DNA of 49,214 nt from COE1 sp045579665. GTDB taxonomy: Bacteria; Bacillota; Clostridia; Lachnospirales; Lachnospiraceae. Positions 25,358 through 33,684 of this stretch are shown here, one piece after another (position 1 is the stretch's first letter; each line of letters opens with the position of its first letter). A program made the position numbers and the translations under genes. The notes under the pieces were generated by a model. The model made no database searches and was not told where the DNA came from. It saw only the letters and a program-made list of their open reading frames with translations. Location of the stretch: NCBI GenBank assembly GCA_045579665.1, contig JAZNMO010000025.1:1-49214 (forward strand). Direction: 5' to 3'.

Positions 25358-25762
25358 ATGAAATATCAAGAGTTGATTCGATTAGCTTTAGAGGCAAGAC
25401 AGAGGTCATATTCACCGTATTCAAAGTACAGGGTAGGTGCGGCACTGCTGACAAAGAGTGGTAAGGTATATCAAGGCTGTAATATTGAGAATGCGGCATA
25501 TACACCTACCAATTGTGCGGAGAGAACTGCGTTTTTCAAGGCTGTCAGCGAAGGTGAAAGAGAGTTTGAAGCGATAGCCATTGCAGGCGGCTATGGCGAT
25601 GCACCTGTAGATTATGCATGGCCATGTGGTGTGTGCAGACAGGTAATGATGGAGTTTTGTAAGTCGGATTTTCGTATCATTACGGTAAAGTCTGAAACAG
25701 AATATAAAGAGGCAACATTAGAGGAGATGCTGCCTTGCGGATTTGGACCGAATAATTTGTAG
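25358..25762 (+). CDS. cdd: Cytidine deaminase
   Basis: This 134-residue enzyme deaminates cytidine and deoxycytidine in pyrimidine salvage. Zinc ligands are Cys53 (in NCAERTA), Cys90 and Cys93 (in PCGVCRQ), and Glu55 is the catalytic acid. SPYSKYRVGAALL is the usual N-terminal signature. GGGAG lies close before the ATG. The size is typical of the homotetrameric form. It is 14 bases from the MutS-like gene. Confidence 0.96.
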   Translation: MKYQELIRLALEARQRSYSPYSKYRVGAALLTKSGKVYQGCNIENAAYTPTNCAERTAFFKAVSEGEREFEAIAIAGGYGDAPVDYAWPCGVCRQVMMEFCKSDFRIITVKSETEYKEATLEEMLPCGFGPNNL

Positions 25763-25776
25763 GAGAATGAGGGAGT

Positions 25777-27477
25777 ATGGAATTAGTAGTTTTTTTGGGG
25801 TTGATGATTGCAGTCTTTCTGTATGTGATGATTCGCGGAAGTGTGGAAGCGAAGCAAGCAAAGATAAGGATGCGTAATAGGTTAAGAGAAGAATATACAG
25901 AGCGATTTTTGGATAATGAGTTGTCTGCAGAGGAACTTGAATTGATTAAGAAGCGATTCCTTTATCGCAATAGCGATGGGGTGATGGTTGATGATATTAC
26001 ATGGAACGATTTGGATATGGATGGTGTTTTCTGCTTGATAAATCGTACCTGTTCGGCAGTAGGAGCAGAAGCCTTATATGATATGCTTCGAAGACCTAAA
26101 CAGGTAAAATCAGCATTCCAAGGCTTTGAAGAGGATGTGAACTATCTGATGGAGCAGGAGGAGGAGCGTCTGAATCTGCAGATGGTATTAAGTAATCTGA
26201 GAAGAAGAGGAAGATATTCTCTGTATGATTACATTGATTATCTGGAAAGACTTGGTAGGCGTAGCAATATGGTGCATATTTTGCAGTTTGCATTGTTTAT
26301 TGCATCTATTGGACTGATTTTTGTCAATTCGTCCTTGGGTGTTATGGCTTTGATTGTGATGGCATGTGTGAATATCACAACCTATCTTAGCCATAAGGGC
26401 AAGGTAGCGCCTTATGTCAGTACTTTTTCTTATATTATGAAGATGCTTGATTGCGCAGATGCGCTTTTACAGCAGCCTCTTACCGGAATGCCTGAGTACA
26501 GGGAGAAGCTAATAGCGAATCGCGAAGCGTTTCGTGATTTCAAGAAGGGCAGTTCCATGGTATTTAAGATGAATGATGCAGGTGCTGGTGATCCGGGAGA
26601 GATTATTTTTGATTATGTGAAGATGATGACACATATTGATTTGATTCAGTTTAATAAGATGCTGAATAAGACCTTAGAGTGTAAGAAGGAAATCTTAGAG
26701 CTGGCAGAGTGTATCGGATATCTGGATGCAATGATTGCAATTGGTTCCTTTAGGGCATCTGTGCCTTACTATGCGATACCACAGCTACAGGAAAGTGCAA
26801 ATACAGCGATTTCCATAGAGGAGGGCTATCATCCGATGCTTGCAGAGCCTGTAGCAAACAGCTTTTCTCAGAAGCGTGGTATGGTGATTACAGGTTCCAA
26901 TGCGTCAGGTAAGTCTACCTTCTTAAAGATGGTAGCGATTAATGCGATATTAGCACAAACGATACACACCTGTGTGGCAAGAAGCTATGAGGCATCGATG
27001 TTTAGAATCCTGTCTTCCATGTCGCTTCGTGACAATTTAGATAGCGGCGAGAGTTACTATATGGTAGAAATTAAGGCTTTAAAGCGAATTATGGATGCGG
27101 CTTCACAGGAAGGGAATCCTGTGCTTTGTTTCGTGGATGAAGTGCTTCGAGGAACCAATACAGTGGAAAGAATCGCAGCTTCTACGCAGATTCTTGTTCA
27201 TTTATACACAAGTGGTGTGTGCTGCTTTGCGGCAACTCATGATATAGAGTTGACATACCTCTTGGAGAAAGAGTATGATAATTATCACTTTGAGGAAGAG
27301 GTAAGAGACGGAGACGTGTTGTTCTCGTATTGTCTTCATACGGGACGTGCACAGACAAGAAATGCCATTCGTTTGCTGCAGATTATCGGTTTTTCAGAGG
27401 ATATTATTAAAGAGGCAGAGGATTTGGCATCAAGCTTTATGAAGACCTCTGTGTGGAGTAGAAAGGAAGCAAGATAA
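25777..27477 (+). CDS. Membrane-anchored MutS-like ATPase
   Basis: This 566-residue protein has the MutS ATPase domain but not the mismatch-binding N-terminus. A membrane segment lies at residues 2-19 and a hydrophobic pair at about 168-208. Walker A is GSNASGKST (373-381). FVDEVLRGTNTVERIAAS and AATHDIELTYL are the MutS Walker B and switch motifs. The stop overlaps the rnhA start (TAATG). Membrane-bound MutS relatives occur in Firmicutes, but their role is not known; repair should not be assumed. Confidence 0.82.
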   Translation: MELVVFLGLMIAVFLYVMIRGSVEAKQAKIRMRNRLREEYTERFLDNELSAEELELIKKRFLYRNSDGVMVDDITWNDLDMDGVFCLINRTCSAVGAEALYDMLRRPKQVKSAFQGFEEDVNYLMEQEEERLNLQMVLSNLRRRGRYSLYDYIDYLERLGRRSNMVHILQFALFIASIGLIFVNSSLGVMALIVMACVNITTYLSHKGKVAPYVSTFSYIMKMLDCADALLQQPLTGMPEYREKLIANREAFRDFKKGSSMVFKMNDAGAGDPGEIIFDYVKMMTHIDLIQFNKMLNKTLECKKEILELAECIGYLDAMIAIGSFRASVPYYAIPQLQESANTAISIEEGYHPMLAEPVANSFSQKRGMVITGSNASGKSTFLKMVAINAILAQTIHTCVARSYEASMFRILSSMSLRDNLDSGESYYMVEIKALKRIMDAASQEGNPVLCFVDEVLRGTNTVERIAASTQILVHLYTSGVCCFAATHDIELTYLLEKEYDNYHFEEEVRDGDVLFSYCLHTGRAQTRNAIRLLQIIGFSEDIIKEAEDLASSFMKTSVWSRKEAR

Positions 27478-27956
27478 TGTTTGTAAAGGTATTTACGGAT
27501 GGAGCGGCGCGCGGGAATCCTGAGGGACCGGGAGGATACGGCTGCGTACTGCAGTATATAGATTCTAAGGGAACCCTTCATGAAAGAGAGTATAGCGCAG
27601 GCTATAAGAAGACAACCAATAACCGTATGGAGCTTATGGCGGTGATTGTAGGTTTGGAGGCGTTGACTAAGCCTTGTGAGGTAGAGGTTATTTCGGACTC
27701 AAAGTATGTAACGGATGCATTTAATCAGCACTGGGTAGAAGGTTGGCTTAAGAGAGGCTGGAAAAACAGCAGTAAACAGCCGGTGAAGAATATAGACCTT
27801 TGGAAGCGTCTGTTAAAAGCAAAGGAGATGCATCAGGTGCGTTTTACATGGGTGAAGGGACATGATGGTCATCCGGAGAATGAACGCTGTGATACTCTGG
27901 CGACAACAGCAGCTGATGGCAGTAATCTTTTGGATGATGTTGTGGCGGAGAGTTGA
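27477..27956 (+). CDS. rnhA: Ribonuclease HI
   Basis: This 159-residue RNase H cleaves RNA in RNA-DNA hybrids. All four catalytic acids are visible: Asp8 (FTDGAARGNP), Glu52 (NNRMELMA), Asp74 (ISDSKYV) and Asp139 (ENERCDTLA), together with His129 in VKGHDGHPEN. The ATG overlaps the stop of the MutS-like gene. The basic handle loop (WLKRGWKNSSKQPVKN) is present, as in E. coli-type enzymes. Confidence 0.96.
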   Translation: MFVKVFTDGAARGNPEGPGGYGCVLQYIDSKGTLHEREYSAGYKKTTNNRMELMAVIVGLEALTKPCEVEVISDSKYVTDAFNQHWVEGWLKRGWKNSSKQPVKNIDLWKRLLKAKEMHQVRFTWVKGHDGHPENERCDTLATTAADGSNLLDDVVAES

Positions 27957-27982
27957 CGGTTACATTTGGCAGGTGTTATAAT
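27953..27982 (+). promoter_or_regulatory. Sigma-A promoter for the small membrane protein
   Basis: TTGACG (27953-27958), an 18-bp spacer and TATAAT (27977-27982) overlap the rnhA stop. The leader before ATG 28078 is about 90 nt. Confidence 0.7.
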
Positions 27983-28077
27983 TTAAGAGTAGTTGATGTG
28001 ACTACAAGATATTGTGTAGTATTCTTCAGGTACGGATTTTGGGTATCGTAGTAAATGAGAATGAGAGGGACATCATT

Positions 28078-28200
28078 ATGGGTAATTTGATTTTGTTTGG
28101 TAGAGAGTTATTATCATATTTATTATTATTTGGTGTGATTGTTATTGTATCTGCATTAGGCGGATTTGTGGGACTTAAGATTTGGAAGCCTAAGAAGTAA
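28078..28200 (+). CDS. Small single-pass membrane protein, 40 residues
   Basis: The frame encodes MGNLILFGRELLSYLLLFGV and then IVIVSALGGFVGLKIWKPKK, a hydrophobic span of about 24 residues with a Lys-rich end. GAGAGGGA lies 7 nt before the ATG. It has its own consensus-like promoter and a clean terminator, which supports a real gene despite the small size. No function is known; the basic tail predicts that the C-terminus is inside. Confidence 0.7.
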   Translation: MGNLILFGRELLSYLLLFGVIVIVSALGGFVGLKIWKPKK

Positions 28201-28230
28201 TTACACAGATAATTATGGATTATGTCATTG

Positions 28231-28258
28231 AAAGACGCTCATTTGGGGCGTCTTTTTT
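28231..28258 (+). terminator. Intrinsic terminator of the small membrane protein gene
   Basis: AAAGACGC and GCGTCTTT form the stem with a 9-nt loop, followed by further T residues. Confidence 0.88.
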
Positions 28259-28304
28259 GATGCATATACTTACTTGATTTTGGACTAAAAAAAATACATA
28301 AAAA

Positions 28305-28313
28305 TGTGGATAA
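28305..28313 (-). promoter_or_regulatory. DnaA-box match upstream of nrdD
   Basis: TGTGGATAA is the exact complement of the DnaA box TTATCCACA. It lies about 70 bases upstream of the nrd -35 element and inside GTGGATAACCAC. DnaA regulates nrd genes in some bacteria; a single 9-mer may also be chance. Confidence 0.4.
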
Positions 28314-28381
28314 CCACTTCAAACCCTACATAATTGTAGCTTTTTTTGAAAAAATATATGAGAAAGGGGACTTTGGGTGGA

Positions 28382-28410
28382 TTGACATAAATTTTGCTTT
28401 CCTCTATACT
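28382..28410 (+). promoter_or_regulatory. Sigma-A promoter of the nrdD-nrdG-dut operon
   Basis: TTGACA (28382-28387), a 17-bp spacer and TATACT (28405-28410). Transcription would start near 28417, at the first NrdR box, with a leader of about 220 nt. The leader carries hairpins GCTGT/ACAGC (28565-28580) and CCTACAG/CTGTAGG (28585-28603). Confidence 0.82.
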
Positions 28411-28420
28411 ATTTATAGAG

Positions 28421-28467
28421 ACACAAGATATAGTGTTTTGAACGAAAAACAACACAATATCTTTAAA
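28421..28467 (+). promoter_or_regulatory. Paired NrdR boxes
   Basis: ACACAAGATATAGTGT (28421-28436) fits the NrdR consensus. A weaker box ACACAATATCTTTAAA starts at 28452, exactly 31 bases later, which is three helical turns as usual for paired NrdR sites. Lying just after the -10, they would let NrdR repress when dATP is plentiful. nrdR itself is not in this window. Confidence 0.8.
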
Positions 28468-28638
28468 ATAAAAGGATTCCGATATTTTGTACGAAATTTG
28501 GCAATAAATATATGCTCAATTGACTCAATTTGGAAGAAATGAGTACATTTTTCGGAATAGCGGTGCTGTTTTAGGACAGCATAACCTACAGACAGACTGT
28601 AGGAAATATTTTATATAGTAGTATAAGGAGGAGTAAAC

Positions 28639-30831
28639 ATGGGGAACGCACTGGATGACAAGAAACCAGATGACAGCATCGATTATGGATGTCTGTACCA
28701 GCCGGCCAAGAAGGTTTATGTGATTAAGAAGGACGGCAGTAAAGAAGAGTTCAATGTTCAGAAGGTAATTACGGCAGTGGGGAAGTCGGCTTACCGTGCA
28801 TTGACGCAGTTCACAGAGGATGAGAAGAAGCATATTTGCGAGTATGTTGTTGCTAAGGTAGATGTGATGGATTCTACAGAGATTCCAATCCCTGTGATGC
28901 ATAATATTGTAGAGAGTGCTTTGGAGGATGTACGTCCTATTGTAGCAAAGAGTTACCGTGATTATCGTAACTATAAGCAGGATTTCGTCCGCATGATGGA
29001 TGATGTATATAAGAAGAGTCAGTCCATTATGTATGTGGGAGACAAGGAGAATGCGAATACGGATTCTGCTCTTGTATCTACTAAGAGAAGTTTGATTTTT
29101 AATCAGTTTAATAAGGAGCTTTATCAGAAGTTCTTTATGACAACAGAGGAGATTCAGGCATGTCGTGACGGTTATATCTATGTACACGATATGTCTGCAA
29201 GACGTGACACTATGAACTGCTGTCTGTTTGATGTACAGAATGTTCTGTCGGGCGGCTTTGAGATGGGAAATATCTGGTACAATGAGCCAAAGTCTTTGGA
29301 TGTCGCGTTTGACGTTATCGGAGATATTGTTTTAAGTGCGGCAAGTCAGCAGTATGGCGGTTTTACAGTGCCTGAGGTTGATAAGATTCTGGCTCCATAT
29401 GCAGAGAAGACATATAACACTGCTTATGCAAAGTATATCAGACTCGGTATTGATGAGGAGAGGGCAGTAGCAGAGGCACTTGCAGATGTTGAGCGTGAGT
29501 ATGTACAAGGCTTCCAGGGTTGGGAGTACAAGTTTAATACTGTTGCCAGCAGTCGAGGAGATTATCCATTTATTACTGTGACGGCAGGTATTGGTAAAGA
29601 GCGCTTTGAGAAGATGGCTACCATTCAGATGCTGAAGGTAAGACGTAAGGGACAGGGCAAGAAGGATTGCAAGAAGCCTGTATTGTTCCCTAAGATTGTT
29701 TTCTTATATGATGAGAATTTACATGGACCAGGTAAGGAGCTTGAGGATGTTTTTGAAGAGGGCGTAAGATGTTCTGCAAAGACTATGTATCCTGATTGGC
29801 TCAGCCTTACAGGTAAGGGCTATATTGCAAGTATGTACAAGCAGTATGGCAAGGTAATTTCACCGATGGGATGCCGTGCATTCCTTTCTCCTTGGTATGA
29901 GCGAGGTGGTATGCATCCGGCAGATGAAAAGGATACTCCTGTATTTGTGGGTAGATTTAATATCGGAGCAGTATCCTTACATTTACCTATGATTCTTGCA
30001 AAGTCCAGACAGGAGAGCAGGGATTTCTACGAAGTATTAGATTATTATTTGAATTTGGTTCGTCAGCTGCATATTCGTACTTATGCATACTTAAGTAACA
30101 TGCGTGCGTCAACCAATCCACTTGCATATTGCGAGGGAGGCTTCCTTGGAGGAAACCTAAAGCTTACAGATAAGATTAAGCCATTATTAAAGGCGGCAAC
30201 AGCTTCCTTTGGTATCACAGCCTTTAATGAGCTACAGATGCTGTATAATGGAAAGTCACTGGTAGAAGATGGCGCATTTGCCTTAGAGGTATTGGAATAT
30301 ATTAATAAAGAGGTGAACCGTTTTAAGGAAGAAGACGGTAATCTCTATGCAATCTATGGAACCCCGGCAGAGAATCTGTGTGGTTTACAGGTAAAGCAGT
30401 TCCGTGAGAAGTACGGTATTATTGAGGGTGTTTCCGATAGAGAATATGTTAGTAACAGCTTCCATTGTCATGTTTCAGAGGATATTACACCGATTCAGAA
30501 GCAGAATCTGGAGTATCGTTTCTGGGAATTGTCTAATGGCGGCAAGATTCAATATGTAAAGTATCCGATTGATTATAATATTGATGCAATTAAGACATTG
30601 GTAAGAAGAGCAATGGATATGGGCTTCTATGAGGGTGTAAATCTGTCCCTTGCATATTGCGATGACTGCGGACATCAGGAGTTGGAGATGGACGTGTGTC
30701 CAAAGTGCGGCAGTAGTAATCTGACGAAGATTGACAGAATGAATGGGTATTTGTCATACTCAAGAGTTCATGGCGATACCAGATTAAATGATGCAAAGAT
30801 GGCAGAGATTGCAGAAAGGAAGTCGATGTAA
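28639..30831 (+). CDS. nrdD: Anaerobic ribonucleoside-triphosphate reductase
   Basis: This 730-residue class III reductase makes dNTPs from NTPs without oxygen, using a glycyl radical. An ATP-cone allosteric domain lies at about 25-115 (VYVIKKDGSKEEFNVQKV). The C-terminal zinc site is Cys674, Cys677, Cys687 and Cys690. The glycyl-radical region is RMNGYLSYSR with Gly703. AAGGAGG precedes the ATG. nrdG overlaps its stop codon. Paired NrdR boxes lie in the promoter region. Confidence 0.97.
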   Translation: MGNALDDKKPDDSIDYGCLYQPAKKVYVIKKDGSKEEFNVQKVITAVGKSAYRALTQFTEDEKKHICEYVVAKVDVMDSTEIPIPVMHNIVESALEDVRPIVAKSYRDYRNYKQDFVRMMDDVYKKSQSIMYVGDKENANTDSALVSTKRSLIFNQFNKELYQKFFMTTEEIQACRDGYIYVHDMSARRDTMNCCLFDVQNVLSGGFEMGNIWYNEPKSLDVAFDVIGDIVLSAASQQYGGFTVPEVDKILAPYAEKTYNTAYAKYIRLGIDEERAVAEALADVEREYVQGFQGWEYKFNTVASSRGDYPFITVTAGIGKERFEKMATIQMLKVRRKGQGKKDCKKPVLFPKIVFLYDENLHGPGKELEDVFEEGVRCSAKTMYPDWLSLTGKGYIASMYKQYGKVISPMGCRAFLSPWYERGGMHPADEKDTPVFVGRFNIGAVSLHLPMILAKSRQESRDFYEVLDYYLNLVRQLHIRTYAYLSNMRASTNPLAYCEGGFLGGNLKLTDKIKPLLKAATASFGITAFNELQMLYNGKSLVEDGAFALEVLEYINKEVNRFKEEDGNLYAIYGTPAENLCGLQVKQFREKYGIIEGVSDREYVSNSFHCHVSEDITPIQKQNLEYRFWELSNGGKIQYVKYPIDYNIDAIKTLVRRAMDMGFYEGVNLSLAYCDDCGHQELEMDVCPKCGSSNLTKIDRMNGYLSYSRVHGDTRLNDAKMAEIAERKSM

Positions 30832-31445
30832 TGAGATATCATAATATTACAAAGGATGACATGCTCAATGGTGCGGGACTGCGAGTAGTATTGTGGGTAG
30901 CAGGCTGTTCTCATTGCTGTAAGGGATGTCAGAATCCGATGACATGGGACCCGAATGGCGGTATTTTATTTGATGACGCTGCTAAAGCAGAGATTTTTGA
31001 ACAGTTAGAGCAGGATTATATTTCGGGAATTACCTTCTCAGGAGGAGATCCATTACATTCGGCAAACCGTGCAGATGTTAAGGCACTTATGGCAGAGATT
31101 AAGCTAAAGTATCCGAATAAGAATATTTGGCTCTACACAGGAGATGTGTGGGAGAATATCATGAACTATTCCTTGATACAGTATGTAGATGTGCTGGTAG
31201 ATGGAGAGTTTGTGCTTGAGGATAGAGATGTTACCCTTCTGTGGAAGGGAAGTCCGAATCAGAGAGTAATCAATGTGCAGGCTACTTTGCAGCAGGAGGA
31301 CATCTCAGTGCCGGTTCTTTACTGTGGCAATCATGATGAGATTCCGATGGGAAGAGAGTCAGTTGGTGCTAAGAATGTACAGGATGATAATATTATCACC
31401 TTTAAGGGCGGTATGGATATTGCAAGCTGCGGCTGTGATGCTTAA
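30831..31445 (+). CDS. nrdG: Anaerobic reductase-activating radical SAM protein
   Basis: This 204-residue activase generates the glycyl radical on NrdD using S-adenosylmethionine and a 4Fe-4S cluster. The cluster ligands are Cys26, Cys30 and Cys33 in GCSHCCKGCQNP, with an extra cysteine at 29. FSGGDPLHSAN is the conserved GGD/SAM-binding motif. The ATG overlaps the nrdD stop (TAATG), indicating coupled translation. At 204 residues it is longer than minimal NrdG proteins (about 155) because of extra C-terminal sequence. Confidence 0.94.
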   Translation: MRYHNITKDDMLNGAGLRVVLWVAGCSHCCKGCQNPMTWDPNGGILFDDAAKAEIFEQLEQDYISGITFSGGDPLHSANRADVKALMAEIKLKYPNKNIWLYTGDVWENIMNYSLIQYVDVLVDGEFVLEDRDVTLLWKGSPNQRVINVQATLQQEDISVPVLYCGNHDEIPMGRESVGAKNVQDDNIITFKGGMDIASCGCDA

Positions 31446-31492
31446 TTGTTGCCTGTAAGGATGCAGGTATTGGAAAGGGTAAGAAGAGTAAG

Positions 31493-31948
31493 ATGTTAAA
31501 CATTAAGATAAAGTATTTTCATGAGAATTTGGAAAGGGTAGCTAAGATTACAAAGGGCAACTGGATTGATCTTAGAGCAGCGGCTGATATCACCTTGAAG
31601 GCAGGCGAATTTAAGCTGATTCCACTAGGAATTGCGATGGAGCTTCCAAGAGGCTATGAGGCGCATGTGGTGCCAAGAAGCTCTACTTTTAAGAATTACG
31701 GTGTGATTCAGGTAAATCATCAGGGTGTTATCGATGGACCTGACCGTGAGACAGGTGAGGGTGGATATTGCGGTAATGATGACCAGTGGTTTATGCCGGT
31801 ATATGCATTGAGAGATACCGAGATTCATTTCAATGACCGTATCTGTCAGTTTAGAATCATGGAGCAGCAGCCACAGATTACCTTTGAAGAGGTAGAAGAG
31901 CTTACAGGTCCTAATCGCGGTGGACATGGAAGTACAGGAACCAAATAA
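31493..31948 (+). CDS. dut: dUTP diphosphatase
   Basis: This 151-residue trimeric-type dUTPase hydrolyses dUTP to dUMP, keeping uracil out of DNA. Motifs in order are WIDLRAAADITL, VVPRSSTFKNYGVIQVNHQGVIDGPDRE, DRICQFRIMEQ and the C-terminal GPNRGGHGSTG that closes over the active site. It lies 47 bases after nrdG, so the operon joins dNTP synthesis and dUTP removal. It ends at the unusual terminator shared with the next gene. Confidence 0.9.
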   Translation: MLNIKIKYFHENLERVAKITKGNWIDLRAAADITLKAGEFKLIPLGIAMELPRGYEAHVVPRSSTFKNYGVIQVNHQGVIDGPDRETGEGGYCGNDDQWFMPVYALRDTEIHFNDRICQFRIMEQQPQITFEEVEELTGPNRGGHGSTGTK

Positions 31949-31954
31949 GTAACA

Positions 31955-31984
31955 TACATAAATTAACCTCCACAGGACATACTA
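31955..31984 (+). promoter_or_regulatory. Sigma-G-like promoter inside the dut terminator
   Basis: CATACTA (31978-31984) fits the forespore sigma-F/sigma-G -10 consensus. TACATA (31955-31960), 17 bases upstream, fits five of six -35 positions (TGHATR). Transcription would start near 31991, inside the hairpin loop. This agrees with the spore-germination type of the downstream gene. Confidence 0.5.
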
Positions 31985-32023
31985 AGTCATAACGAAGACG
32001 CAAGTATGTAGGTGGAGGTTTTT
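31965..32023 (+). terminator. Terminator of nrd-dut that also hides the next Shine-Dalgarno
   Basis: AACCTCCAC (31965-31973) pairs with GTGGAGGTT (32012-32020), and ACATACT (31977-31983) with AGTATGT (32003-32009), around a 19-nt loop, followed by TTTTT ending at 32023. The 3' arm contains GGAGG (32014-32018), the ribosome site for ATG 32024. Confidence 0.82.
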
Positions 32024-33424
32024 ATGTTTGGAGTATTTGACAGGGACAGACAGTATTTGGACGAGGAACTGGCTGTGCAGAAGAATTTTGATGTGGTAAG
32101 CAGGGATATTACAGTAGGTGGAAGAAGGGCAGTATTCTATTTTGTGGATGGTTTTTGTAAGGATGAACTGATGCAGAAGCTGTTACAGTTTGTGATGGGT
32201 TTGCAGGTAAGGGATATGCCTATGGATGCGGCAGGAATGAATAAAATTATGCCTTATGTGGAGGTAGAGGATAGTCAGGATTTTAGTATGATTATCAGAA
32301 GTGTGTTGAGCGGATATTTTGCGATTTTAATAGAAGGCTTTGAGTCCTGTGTGTTGATTGATTCGAGAACCTATCCGGCACGAGGTGTGGAGCAGCCGGA
32401 TAAGGATAAGGCGCTTAGAGGTTCCAGAGATGGTTTTGTAGAAACCATTATTTTCAATACGGCGTTGGTTCGAAGGCGTATACGAAGTACGGATTTGAGA
32501 ATTGAGCATATGCAGGCGGGTATGACATCGAAGACGGACATAGCATTGTGCTACATGGATTCTCGTGTGGATAAGAAGTTTCTAGAGATAATCAAAAAGA
32601 AAATAGAAAATATTAAGGTAGATGCGCTTACGATGAATCAGGAAAGTCTTGCGGAGTGTTTGTATCGGGGGAAATGGTTTAATCCGCTTCCAAAGTTCAA
32701 ATATACAGAGAGACCGGATACAGCGGCAGCGCAGATATTAGAGGGAAATATTATTATTTTAGTAGATAATTCGCCGTCAGCAATGATTTTACCGGTAAGT
32801 ATATTGGATATTGTAGAGGAGGCAGATGATTATTATTTTCCGCCTATTACAGGAACCTATCTAAGAATTGCCCGTCTGCTTACCTTTCTGCTGAATTATT
32901 TGTTGACGCCAACCTTTCTGTTATTTATGCAGAATCCCCAGTGGGTACCTAAGACATTTGAGTTTACAATTATAGAAGATACGGTAAATATTCCCTTGGT
33001 ATGGCAGTTTTTGATATTGGAATTTGCAATTGACGGCTTGAAGCTGGCAGCGGTGAATACGCCAAGTATGCTGTCTACACCGCTGAGTGTGGTGGCGGCG
33101 ATTGTGCTTGGAGAGTTTGCAGTAAAAAGCGGCTGGTTTAATTCAGAGGTTATGCTATATATGAGCTTTGTAGCGCTTGCAAATTATACGCAGCAGAACT
33201 ATGAGCTTGGATATGCTGTGAAGTTTTTCAGAATGATAAATCTTGTGTTGACAGCATGCTTTGATTTGTGGGGATTTATTATTGGAAATCTTATTTTTGT
33301 GGCAGCGTTAGCATGTAATAAGACTGTGGCAGGCTATAGCTATTTGTCAACAGTCAGACCTTTTGGAATGAAAAAATTAAGCCGGTTTGTGATTCGTAAG
33401 AGACTACCTGAATCGAAAGAGTAA
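32024..33424 (+). CDS. GerA/SpoVAF-family spore germination protein
   Basis: This protein of about 466 residues belongs to the GerA-A family and looks closest to SpoVAF. The N-terminal soluble half contains DGFCKDELMQKL and IEGFESCVLIDSRTYPARGVEQPDKDKALRGSRDGFVE, the family hallmark. The C-terminal half has about five membrane segments (from FPPITGTYLRIARLLTFLLNYLL onward). The start is ATG 32024 with GGAGG 5 nt upstream, inside a terminator stem. It would sit in the spore inner membrane. No other spoVA genes are adjacent; cotJABC follows. Confidence 0.85.
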   Translation: MFGVFDRDRQYLDEELAVQKNFDVVSRDITVGGRRAVFYFVDGFCKDELMQKLLQFVMGLQVRDMPMDAAGMNKIMPYVEVEDSQDFSMIIRSVLSGYFAILIEGFESCVLIDSRTYPARGVEQPDKDKALRGSRDGFVETIIFNTALVRRRIRSTDLRIEHMQAGMTSKTDIALCYMDSRVDKKFLEIIKKKIENIKVDALTMNQESLAECLYRGKWFNPLPKFKYTERPDTAAAQILEGNIIILVDNSPSAMILPVSILDIVEEADDYYFPPITGTYLRIARLLTFLLNYLLTPTFLLFMQNPQWVPKTFEFTIIEDTVNIPLVWQFLILEFAIDGLKLAAVNTPSMLSTPLSVVAAIVLGEFAVKSGWFNSEVMLYMSFVALANYTQQNYELGYAVKFFRMINLVLTACFDLWGFIIGNLIFVAALACNKTVAGYSYLSTVRPFGMKKLSRFVIRKRLPESKE

Positions 33425-33492
33425 GGACAGCAGTAGCATTTGGCTCAGATAATCATAAGATATAGTAAATATCAATGATTAGGAGAATTAAA

Positions 33493-33684
33493 ATGCAGGA
33501 TATGAAACAAAGAATGTCAATGGAACCTTTGCGTTCCATGGAACAATTCCCCATAGCGATGGCATATGTTCCCTGGCAAACTGATGCGCGAACCTTTGAA
33601 ACGCTGCAGGAAGCGTTTCAAAAGGGTACCATCTTTCCTGAGCTTTATAAGCCATTTACAGGAAGGAGAGAGTGCGGATGTTAA
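33493..33684 (+). CDS. cotJA: Spore coat protein CotJA
   Basis: This 63-residue protein has the CotJA pattern MAYVPWQ, LQEAFQKGTIFPELYKPF and a Cys-rich end. ATG 33493 was chosen because AGGAG is 7 nt upstream; ATG 33475 would precede that site. Its last codons overlap the cotJB start. In Bacillus the cotJ operon is mother-cell (sigma-E) controlled; no convincing sigma-E site was seen upstream here. Confidence 0.88.
   Translation: MQDMKQRMSMEPLRSMEQFPIAMAYVPWQTDARTFETLQEAFQKGTIFPELYKPFTGRRECGC

Noticed and set aside
28306..28542. 78-codon frame upstream of nrdD
   Set aside because: It spans the nrd promoter and NrdR boxes and has no ribosome site.
31273..31458. 61-codon frame overlapping the end of nrdG
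   Set aside because: It lies inside nrdG in another frame, without a ribosome site or conservation signal.
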